64,000 nt of DNA, from assembly GCA_951394405.1 (NCBI GenBank), contig OX596341.1, positions 1,364,001 to 1,428,000 of the forward strand, written 5' to 3'. The notes beneath the pieces were generated by a model, which had not been told where the DNA came from, did no database searches, and saw nothing but the letters and a program-made list of their open reading frames with translations. This DNA comes from Coprinellus micaceus. Its lineage: Eukaryota; Basidiomycota; Agaricomycetes; Agaricales; Psathyrellaceae. Position numbers and translations under genes: made by a program. Every line of letters starts with the position of its first letter. Positions within the stretch are counted from its first letter, which is position 1. Below are positions 45,258 through 55,200 of this stretch, piece after piece.

Positions 45258-46620
45258 GATTTGCAGGAAATTTGTGTCGGGTCTCCAAGACAGCGCATGA
45301 ATCGGGTGGATCGGCTGCAATGCTTAGTCACACTATTCCCGCGGTTCTTGGGCGCTAAATAACCGACTGGTGGTATTTCGCAATAATCAGCGCTTCTCCA
45401 AGGACTTGTTCGTTGTCAACTACTGACCCTCTCTCAGGCACGGTCTCCTCTGGCAGAGGTCTCTGTCCCCAACCTCCCACGCACCTTCTCGAGACGAGGG
45501 GCTGCCTTCCATGCCCCAGTCACAGTGCCAGTCTCCGTTTGCCGCCCAGGAGCTCCGCACCATAACCAGCTGGCTGCGTGGCTTGCATTGGCTCTGGGTC
45601 GTGTAATCCAAACATTATGAAGGGGTGACAAAGAGCTTGCCATTGTTCGATTCTAGGGGCGGACGCGAACCTCGATCTTTTCGAGGTGGTGAGCACTTCA
45701 AGTTTGCGGGGGTTATGGGGGTGCAGGGAGCTTCAACGAGGCGGCTTTGCAGTTGAGGGGAAAATTCGAGCTCCCCAATTTTTTATAGGCAGAGAGGGAT
45801 CAGGTTTCAAGCTCAAGTGTTGCTTTCCACGATCGCCGGGGAATTGTCTGCGCACCACTGTCGCAAGCGACCAATCAGGGCTCGTCGATATCATACCATC
45901 TCGGAGGTCGCCCCGCAAGCCAAACTCTTCTCTCATGAAGAACGCGGTTACGGCATATGAGCTCCTGTGAGTAATTGGCACTCTAGTTTGTTTCTTTATA
46001 TTTTGACTGGGGGTTGGGAGGCTCGAGTAACAGGTTGGCTCTTGGCGCGCGCCGGAACCCTAACCTAACCGTGTTTATTCGCCAATAACCTCTGCTAGCG
46101 TCGTTGCCGCTAACGCCCACCATCGATATTCCCATTGACCTCCATCCTACCACGTACTCTGTGCACTGTGTCATTCCGTCGTGGGTGATCGAGGTTGTCC
46201 GGAAGTCTCTGCACGTTCCAGAAGCTTGAATTACTTTCATATTCCTTTTGTTTACAAATGCTTCGGGTCGCTCAAGGTTTGTGAGGGTGGGGATTCCGCG
46301 GTGACCACAGGGACGACAAGCGCTGGAGATGAATGGGTGGGAAATTATGATTTAATGAGCGGGAGATAGGTGTTAGCGACGATGGCGCATCACACGTGAG
46401 GACCCTGAAGACCCTGAGGTTGAATCGAATTCCCTGTCAGAGCCGCGCCCCGGTCTTGGACCACAACGACGACGCGACACCTACCCGACTCCCCCCCACA
46501 AGCCCTTCAGAGCTCCCAATATACTGTGAGTGGCTCCTTTGTCCTTGCAAACTCTCTTCAACCCTTGCTTCCAGCCGTGACGCGACGCGTGGCGGGAATT
46601 CAACGCGAAACTCGAGAAGC
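45258..46620. other. Intergenic between divergent genes
   Basis: About 1.4 kb. A GTGAGT at 46528 followed by a CCAG acceptor near 46573 could be a 5' UTR intron of the downstream HMUDK-like gene. No other gene is supported. Confidence 0.45.
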
Positions 46621-48167
46621 ATGCCACCAGCGCGTCGAAGCGAAACGCTATCCACAAGATCCAGTCGAACCGACACAGCATACTCTAGAGCTAGCACTCT
46701 TACATCCCTGACGTCGCAGGATGATGAGGGGAACACTACTGGGGACGAAGGCCTAGGTCAATGGGAGTCCGCCTCCACGGCAAAACCACCGAAGGCCAGC
46801 GCCAAACCACAGCGAAGCATGCCGGCGGCTTCGAACGTGTTGCTTCCCTCTGTGACCATCAAGGGGATCACTCTCAAGCCCACGCCGGTCTTTGACGCAT
46901 TCTGGTACTGGGTCGCGGAGAGGAAGGCGATAGATGATAGGCGCCGAGCAGGCGAGCCGGCACCGTACGTCCCGTTTCATTTCCTCGAATAGTAACTGAT
47001 AAGTACGGTTCTGACTCCAGGTGGACCGACGATCCGATACTCAAAAACAATTATTTCTGCAACCCTTACCGCGTGCTGGATAAGGTTTGCCAGTACATGA
47101 TCAAGCAAGTCATCGAGAAGGGCTCACAGAAGCCGGAAGAAGTCGTTTTCCGCATTCTGCTGTTCAATACTTTCACGAAGATAGAGACCTGGGAGCTTCT
47201 TGAGGATCGCCTGGGTCCTTTGAAGTGGTCCAAGTACGACCGGGGGAAGTATGAAGAGGTCCTGTTCAATGCGGACACGACGCTCTATACTGGGGCCTTT
47301 ATCAAGCCTGCCCCCGATTTCTGCTGTGGCAAGAACTTCCAAAACCATCTTGCGCTCATCGAGAACATGATGGAAAACGATATCGCCCTCAAGCTGCTCG
47401 GGGCACCGACTATGGCGGATGTTTATGAGTATCTCGTCGCTTTTCCTAGCATGGGAGAATTCAACACGTACCAGCTCATGCTTAACCTCTCCTACTCGAG
47501 TGTCCTCAACTTCCATCCCAACGACTTTGTCATGGCCGGCATTGGGTCTTACTCCGGCCTCGTCAAAATGTTCGGCGCGCGTATGAGAAGTTCTCTTGCT
47601 GAAAACAAGGATTTTGCTATCGACGTCATGCGATGGCTTGTCGATACTCAAGACGAGCACTTCGAACGGTTGGGTCTAACTCTCCCCCGTCTCGGACCCA
47701 AGAAACTCCCTTTGGACCTCGCAGACGTCGAGCACTCCGTGTGCGAAGTGGACAAGTACGCCCGGGCCGCCTACCCCAAGGTCAAGGGCACTTCCGATCG
47801 GAAGAACCTAAAACGCAAGTACGACGCGTTCAAGACGACAACAGTTTACCCCGCCAAACCTTTTCTGCCAAAAGCGTGGAATCATCCTGCGCGTGCGACG
47901 CCCAGGATACGACCCGGCAAACTCTATATTGAAAAGAGGTACGAGGTTAGAAAGATCGATGGGAACCGGACGAATGAAGAGGGCACGAGGGAGTTTTTGG
48001 TCTTCTGGACCGGGTATTCCGATAAGCTGGCGGAGTGGCTTCCAGAATACAGTCTGAAGCAGGACGCCCCCCTCGTCCTGAATGAGTATCTGGCTTCTTT
48101 GGGTGACGAAGAGGATTCGGAGCTCAAACCCGCATCCAACGCTACGGTGAAGAGCATAGCTCAATAA
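46621..48167 (+). CDS. HMUDK-like helical domain fused to a C-terminal chromodomain
   Basis: Two exons, 46621-46964 and 47021-48167, give 496 residues. After a disordered basic N-terminus, residues about 85-370 match what I know as the HMUDK helical (aGPT-pyrophosphorylase-like) domain: VFDAFWYWVAERKAIDDRRR, ILKNNYFCNPYRVLDKVCQY, VFRILLFNTFTKIETWELLE, TGAFIKPAPDF, LLGAPTMADVYEYLVAFPSM. That family is linked to hypermodified thymine in phages and to TET/JBP systems in fungi. Residues about 430-485 look like a chromodomain: YEVRKIDGNRTNEEGTREFL, VFWTGYSDKLAEWLPEYSL. The combination suggests a chromatin-targeted enzyme or reader acting on modified bases. Catalysis is inferred from family only. 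The neighbouring gene encodes a METTL14-like protein. Confidence 0.75.
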
Positions 48168-48522
48168 CCGACGGACTTCATAGATAATTTCCTTCGCATT
48201 GTTGCATCTTCCTGCTACCTTTCTTGATTATTACGTGGCACCCTTTTCATTGTCTTTGCTCACAATATTCTGCTCCTGATTCACTGCTTTCCTTATGTTG
48301 TTATCCTACACGTACTGCCCATGTAATTTGCTATTTGCTTTTATTTACTAAATGAGCCTGTGCACATCATTGTGGCACAGCAAGTAACACCTAAATTGTA
48401 CACAGGTGTGAGCATGGCATTGCAGGAGGGTATGTACAAGCAAAGTGAAAGTATGGTACATGGGAGGAAAATCTAGCAGAGCAAGAGGATGGAATCTGAA
48501 AGTGACATCCAACACAAACATC
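48168..48522. other. Shared 3' region of convergent genes
   Basis: T-rich, about 355 bases between the stop codons of the HMUDK-like and METTL14-like genes; likely overlapping 3' UTRs. Confidence 0.55.
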
Positions 48523-50634
48523 TTAAAAGTGGTTCCCTCCTGTATTCCGATTGAGACCAACCCCTGCACCACCCCCTCCAGCTGCCCACTGACCCATGCC
48601 CATGGGGTTCCCGCCACGGTTCAAGGCTTGCATCTGATTCATTCCACCCATCATTCCACTGGCCATTCCTATCCCTCCCATGCCACCCATTCCTCCACCC
48701 ATCCCCCCTGCCATACTGGTGTCCCCATCCCAGGCAGCACCATCCATACCGCCACCAAACTGCCCTTGATCTCCACCACCCCAGTTGTTCACCCCCATTG
48801 CAGTGGGGTTGAACATACCCGACATACCTTGACCAAACGCAGCGGGGTTCATACCCATTTGACCCATCGCCATTTGGTTGTTCCCGCCACCTCCCATATG
48901 CTGTCCGAGCATGCTCATGGGCATACCACCGACACCCATTCCAGCATTTTGACCACCCATCATACCCCCTGGGCTAGCCATACCCATCCCACTACCAGAA
49001 TTCCAAGTGCCTCCTTGACCTGAGATCATTTCCTCCATGTTTTGACCCATCATCTGCGGCATACCCATCCCCATCATACCAGGCTGCATGCCCATTTGAC
49101 CTTGACCCATCATAGGCACCCCTCCCGACAACATGTTCATGTTCATATTTCCAAACCCTCCTCGGGGACCCATGTTTGTAATTCCCAGCCCTACTCCTCC
49201 GGAGAGTTGACCAGAACCTCCGCCGAATCGGTTTCCGCCCTGGCCGTTGCCAGGGTTCGCGGGCAAGTTTGGTCTGTCTGACATCCCACCTCCCCCACCG
49301 CCACCACCTCCTCCTCTGACAGGAGACTTCGGGCGTAGAGTGTCGATTTCCTGGGTCATCGGTACGACTGGCTGAGGCTTGGCGCCCGATTGTTCCTTGA
49401 CACCCTCTTCCCAAGTCTCGCGACTCCATTGCGACCCTATGCCGCCTTCGTCTCCTGGGACGTGTACCGTCCCATCTCCAAGAGCGTGTAGCTGCTCTGG
49501 AGACTCTTGACCAGGAGAGAGGACTGTAACCCACCCACGCCGTAGGGAAGAGGGGCGGCCGAACAATTCTAAGCGGCGCATGCCCAAACAGAAGTTCTCA
49601 ATGAGAGTATACATTTCTGGGGGTTTACGTGTTGGATCCGCCGAATCGCCTTCCCAGATAATCACATCTGTATCTGTAGATGATGTTAGCATGCATGTAC
49701 GACAACGGAAGAAAGGTGCACACACCGACATTACAATGGACGAAATGCCCGTCCGTTGACCGTCGCACTGTCCCTCGAATGCCCATCAAGCAGTGCTCTT
49801 TCGCCCGGGTAAGTAACGAGGTCGTGGGCGGGTCAGTTCCCGGCCCATGATTCTTCGTTTTATTCGTCTTCACCCACACAACGTCCTCGCACCGCCGATA
49901 GCCCCACTTCGCGAGGATCTCACGACCCCTCTCCAGTCCCTCCCCGGCACCGCTGCCAACCCACAGAAACACAAAGCTGGGATCCGCTGCAAGGGATGGT
50001 ATGGGAAGTTCTTGGAGGTTGTCCCATGTAAAGGACGAGGAATACGGTGGGTCGAGGAGGATTACGTCAAACTTGGTCGGGTGCAGGGAGGAGAGTTGGG
50101 AGTACGGGAGATAGGATGGGGAAAGCGAGTGGTTGTTTACGGATTCCTTCTTCAACTTCAAGAGGCGTTGTTGCTTCGGGTATCTATAGGAATTCAGCAT
50201 ATGAGATACGTGGAACGTAGATGTACCCACTCTTCGAAACGATGATCTGGCTCAGCTCCAAGAACCCAATTCTGCGGCCATTCGCCTCCATCTACATACC
50301 TCTGGGAATAGTCATTCCGGATGGTCTCCTCCTCTGGTACGTAGTTAATATATCTCGTAGCGCGTGCCTTCTTTATGATGCTTAAATCTGGCCGAAGAAG
50401 CGGATTGCGTTGAGGAGAAGGGGGAGGGGATTCATCTTGTGGCTCTGGAGAAGGCGACCGAGAGGGAATCATGGGTAATCTCAGTAGTTCATGCGGCGTG
50501 GGCTGTATTGAGTGAAGGCTTCGGCGATGCTGTTGCTGGGTTGTACGTATTTTGGAGATTAGAGCAGCGTGCTCAGCGAGGAGTGCGTTGGCGGATGTCA
50601 GGACATCTGAGGTCGTGCCTAATGTCGTAGCCAT
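48523..50634 (-). CDS. METTL14-like (MT-A70 family) m6A writer subunit
   Basis: Start at the ATG at 50634 (MATTLGTTSDVLTSANALLA). Exons join at RFE|EYPKQQRLL (GTGGGT donor) and at HCNV|DTDVII. The core matches METTL14 over its length: RNDYSQRYVDGGEWPQNWVL, DVILLDPPYSS, FVFLWVGSGAGEGLERG, WGYRRCEDVVWVKTNK, TKEHCLMG-like RAKEHCLMGIRGTVRRSTDG, FCLGMRRLELFGRPSSLRRG and IDTLRPKSPVRGG. In animals METTL14 is the RNA-binding partner of METTL3 in mRNA m6A writing, and its own site is degenerate (EPPL). Here the motif is DPPY. The C-terminus is a poly-Gly run then about 240 residues of Met/Gly-rich low complexity in place of the RGG tail. About 670 residues, nuclear by function. Confidence 0.88.
48530..49320 (-). 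repeat. Met/Gly-rich low-complexity coding tail with poly-Gly run
   Basis: In-frame codons ATG and GGN dominate the 3' third of the METTL14-like gene, after a Gly10 run near 49290-49320. The opposite strand therefore reads as CAT/ACC-rich and gives spurious His/Thr/Pro frames. Confidence 0.75.
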
Positions 50635-51093
50635 TGTCTGTCGTTTGGAGTTGGAAACAGTACAGAACGAGTTAATGGGATGCATAGCTACCAATTAGTG
50701 AGTCATTACAATGGGGTGAGATGGTGGTTGTGAACCCGCAAACGATGTTGTGGGTCGAAAGCAAGGCGCGTTGGGACCATTAGCGCCGGCAAGCTTGCCA
50801 TCAAATATGACGAATTCAACAAAGCGCCTCAAGGACCCCGACTAACATCTGGCGTTGTGGACATCGAGGAGTTATTGGGAAGATGGTACTGAGGATCAAA
50901 ACTACAACTGCTACTTGTTCACCCATTATACGGGGCTGGGCTGTTGGAATGCTTGCCTCCCTCACAAGTCAGGACGTTCAACCGGTGACCCATTTCGAAG
51001 AGAGGTGTTTTCTCAGAGGTATATATTGTGCAAGGTATCCGGTTAGCGAAACAAAACGATAAATTAGAAATACATGGGGCGATTGAGGTGTCA
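50635..51093. other. Intergenic
   Basis: Upstream of the METTL14-like gene and downstream of the SFT2-like gene. No ORF supported. Confidence 0.5.
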
Positions 51094-51934
51094 CTATCGG
51101 GGTAGGAGGCTTCCAGCGCCGCGGAGCGCCAGTGATCCGCCCAAACGCAGAGTTTGAGTCCCCCCAGGGAAGTATGCCAAAACGTATGCAACCAGAGCAA
51201 CCACCTGAACGGCGCCGAAGAGAAGGGAACCGATGTATGAATGCGCCTAGGGTTTGCCGTTAGTATGATATAGAAAAGTCGAAAGCATACGCACGCCGAG
51301 AGAAAAATACAGGGTCAATCCCAGACTCCCAAAATACACCGCGGAGAATGGGAGCCTCTCTTTCGAGATTAGATGTTTGACGTGGTTTAGTGGACCTATG
51401 AGAACGGAGAAGCTGGGTAGGAACTGGTGAGACTGGGAAGCTAGGGATGGGGTATACGGGGTGATGTGCGTACCCGAACATGACGAGGAAGCTCCCTAAA
51501 CTGCGTTCGAAGAATGAGATGAGATTTCGACAGTACCACCCAAACCACGAACCTAAAGGAGAGCGCGAATTTCGCGGGTTTGAGGACGAGAAGAGGTAGG
51601 GTCATGAACGACACGAAGAAGCACACGGCCGCTCCAAGCAGACATCCTCCGAATCCAAGTAACCTATCCGGTGGGTTAGTGCTCCACCAATAGCTAAATG
51701 CAAGGAACAGCACCTCTCCCATCTCGACAACGCGAACCAAGCCTGCTCCTCACTCGACTGCTCACCCGTTCGCAGCGGTATATAATCGGTCGTGACGGTA
51801 TTGTAGAACCGGGAGAAGGGATTTCCGCCTGCGTTGCTCTGTTGAGCTGGCTGGGAGTCATCGGTGTTTCCCTGCGCCCAACGGAAGCCTGAGAGGTTGC
51901 TCCGAAAGCTCTGTTCGGCGGAAAGAGCTGGCAT
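51094..51934 (-). CDS. SFT2: SFT2-like Golgi vesicle transport membrane protein
   Basis: Starts MPALSAEQSFRSNLSGFRWA. A soluble N-terminus of about 80 residues with RFYNTVTTDYIPLRTGEQSS precedes LSRWERLLGFGGCLLGAAVC and four membrane segments: GCLLGAAVCFFVSFMTLPLL, LGSFLVMFGFSVLIGPLNH, LPFSAVYFGSLGLTLYFSL and LLFGAVQVVALVAYVLAYFP. The end is GGSLALRGAGSLLPR. Order and spacing match the Got1/SFT2 family of four-pass proteins acting in retrograde transport to the Golgi. Small introns separate the membrane segments. It is divergent from the nucleoporin gene, with 272 bp between start codons. Confidence 0.85.
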
Positions 51935-52206
51935 TTGAAGAGATCCTGGTGGCCTGGAGGTCTGGTACTATGGCGAGATGCCTCCTCTGCCCCTTTCTGG
52001 ACCTTGAGACTGGCCGAGTATTTCGATATTGAGATGCGTGGATTGTCGTCGCTGTCCAAGGTCACGGCCGCGGCGCAGTCACTGGAACCAGATCAGCATT
52101 GTGTGTCAGTGTTTGGAACTGAGGTCGCCGTCATTCAGAGTCTTGTTCGTCGCGCCCCACGACGCTCAACACCTGTTGCGCGCGTCGACCACGCGACTTG
52201 TCCAAC
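51935..52206. promoter_or_regulatory. Compact bidirectional promoter region
   Basis: Only 272 bp separate the start codons of the SFT2-like gene (minus) and the Nup192-like gene (plus), so both promoters and leaders must fit here. No TATA box is visible. Confidence 0.5.
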
Positions 52207-55200
52207 ATGGACACCATTTTCCGTCTGCGAGAGGCACTGACACGGGTTCTCAGCTACAATGTCGAGGACGAGGTGCCTGGCGACCAGGAGCTGTTCGAGG
52301 AGTTGATGGTGCAGAGACCACGGCTGCTGGGCCTTTTGGACGTTGGTCAAAGGAATGCTCAAGAGCAGAGGGAGGTGGAGTCCGGTGCGTAGCCATCCCT
52401 CTTCACTCTTCAGGGATCTCACCTGGCTTGTAGGCAAAATCAACCTCAATGGCACCCAGATTGCCGTCAACTCAGACTTTGCAAGGCAAGCCATCTTCCT
52501 GGCGGGACAGCTCGACTGCTCCGAAAAGTACATCGCCAGCGTGCTCCACAGCGTCATGCGAAGACATTCAAACCTGGACCCAGTGCAGTGCATCGAGGCT
52601 ACTGTGACGGAATTCCATAAGCGCCGCCGACACTTGGTTGAAGCCATCGAGTACTTGCTCTTGGCTGCCTTACGCGGGGACGAACCGGCCGCCTCCCAAA
52701 CCCTGCAGCGCATCGTCAAATACACGAGGGAAATTTGTCGACCCGTCCCAGGGCCCGGTGGCGAGATCACGCTCGCCAGCAAGATCTTTAAAGGAATCGA
52801 GCAGTTGGACGCACAAATCGCAAAGGCAGAAACCGCTGTCAAAAACGCGACGAGCAATACCATTCCACCCTCGCAGCAGAGTCAAGGGGTACTTGGTGCT
52901 GATATTCTCACCGGAAGGCTTCAGTCTCTTCGCTATGAACGCCGTCATCTCGCCGTTTCCCTCACCCATATCGCCCAGTACGGCTACTTTTCACCAACGG
53001 AAGTCAGGGCATCCATCGACTGGCTTTCCAACAACCCGACGCACCCCATAGTCTTTTACATCCTCTCCTCCCTGTTCGTCACCTTCGAGCCTGTAACGCC
53101 CGACAGCAGGGTCGGCCACATCCGCAAACACCTTGCAGAAGACGCATCGCTCGCGACTTACATGCTCAAGAAGTTTGCACCATCTACAGCTTGGAAAGAG
53201 CCAGGACTCAAGGCCGCTATACTTCTTAAGTGGACAATGTTTTGTACTGAGGCACGGCACAACAACGCTGGGCTCGAAACAAGACCAGGCTTCACCAACG
53301 ACGAACTCGAGACGCAAGTCTGGAATGCTGTTCAAGGGGACTCGTTCATGTACCTTGCTGTCAGCGTCATCCACATGTCGAGAACGAAGGGTGGCGACTC
53401 CCTGACATCATCCCTCATCACCATCCCACCCTCCGAGTCTCCAGACCCCAGGGAAATCCCCTCGGACGAAACAAAGCTTCTCCTTCTATCAACCTTGGAG
53501 ACGCTTGTGCGAACGCTGATCGCGCACGCATCGTCCGAGTTGCGCAAGATCAAACAGCGTCAAGAAGACCTGGTGCTTGCCACCGCCCAAACGGATCGTG
53601 CGCGCGCGTCATCGCGTTTCGCTGCCGCGCAGGCCCAAGATGCGGAGAAGACCGGGCAAGCCCCTCGCCACGACGTCGCCACCCTATACGCCTTCATCGG
53701 ACTCCTTTTTGCATCCCTCCCCAACGAGAGCGCGCTGCAGTTCTGGGGTGCCGGTGGAGGACAGGAGAACATGAGCTACATGGAGTATGTCGAATCGACC
53801 TCCGGCCGTCTTCCTGCATTCCTGCAATGGGCAATCTGGTCGACCTCGCCTCAAGACTTGACCATGCTCACTGCATTGTATGACATGATCAATGGACTAG
53901 CCAAGGGTCAGCAGTGCAGCGAACTCGCCTACAACTTCATGGCGCGGGGCACGGGCGAGGTTCTGCCGGGTAGCTCAGTGACGTTGTCTTCCTCTGCTGG
54001 ACCAACGATCTCATGGTCTATGGTTTTCAACGTTTTGGACTCGTGGGCTGTCAGCACTGCCAACCCCCGTGGGCAGGCCCACGCCCAACAGTTCAACAGC
54101 CCCTTCTCTGGGTCCATCCACAACCTCGCACCGCCGCCCCCTCCTCAAGCTCAACAAGTCACCATTGGGCCCAATGAGGTGCTCTTCGCCCAGTCCTTCC
54201 TCCGCCTATTGGCTACTGTCGTCAAGCACTCGAACATCGTCCGGACCACCATCGCAAGTCATGTCCATTTCCGAGCCATCCCCACCTTGCTCAACCTCAT
54301 CCCCCTTGGCATTCCCCTTGAGCTTAAGGGAGCCTTGTTCAACACTGTCTCCGCGTTCTGCGAACCCGGAGCGGGGAGTGCGGGCGTTGAGATCTGCAAG
54401 GCCGTTTGGAACTTGTTCGAACGATTGGAGATCATCAACGTGAAGGGCACGGGTGTGGCGAAAGGTATCGAGGTAGAGTTGGAGCAGATCGAGGCGGTTC
54501 ATCGGCTTTACCCTTCTACCATTCCCTTCTTGAAGCTCCTCTCCACTCTGCTTCATACCCCCAAGCGACTGCCTGAGAGGGATCGCGCGGAGGGTATCGT
54601 CCCTTTGAGCACTATCCCTGACAACTTGGGCCAACCCCACCGACTCCCGGGTGTTGCCCCCTATACAGCATTTGTGATCGACAACATTTTCGCCAACATC
54701 CCCAACCGAGAGTATGGTGTACCCCCAGACCGATGGCGCATCAATGACCTTTCGTTATGCTATGTCGAGCGTGCACTCGCCGGATTTAACTTGGAGTCAT
54801 TGATCAGTCCGGTCGAGGACGGGCCCATCCGCGGTGAAGCCCTGATTCCGTTGCTCATCCACCCCGGATTCGACATCATGACACGGTTGCTCAGCTCGTC
54901 GCAACTCCTGCAGAGCCTCCTTGCGTACCTTGTGGATGGCCTCGATGGGTTTGAGAAGGGTCTCGCCGAAGACGAGCCTTACTTCCGCAACACCATCGTC
55001 CGGGTCATGCGAATTGTGTTGCGGGTCCTAGAGAGTCAAGATATCTTCCTTGACGTTCTTCTTCCCCTCCTCACTGAATTCGATAGCGCCGTCTACGTTG
55101 GGACTGTCCATCACCGATCATACTTCACCAAGCTCGACCAGGCCCTATCGTTTAGCCCCCAATACGCACCAGCACTCGCGCAGTACATGGAGTACAGGAA

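Noticed and set aside
48445..49023. Plus-strand His/Thr/Pro-rich frame of 192 codons
   Set aside because: It is antisense to the Met/Gly-rich tail of the METTL14-like gene; CAT and ACC codons are simply the complement of ATG and GGN.
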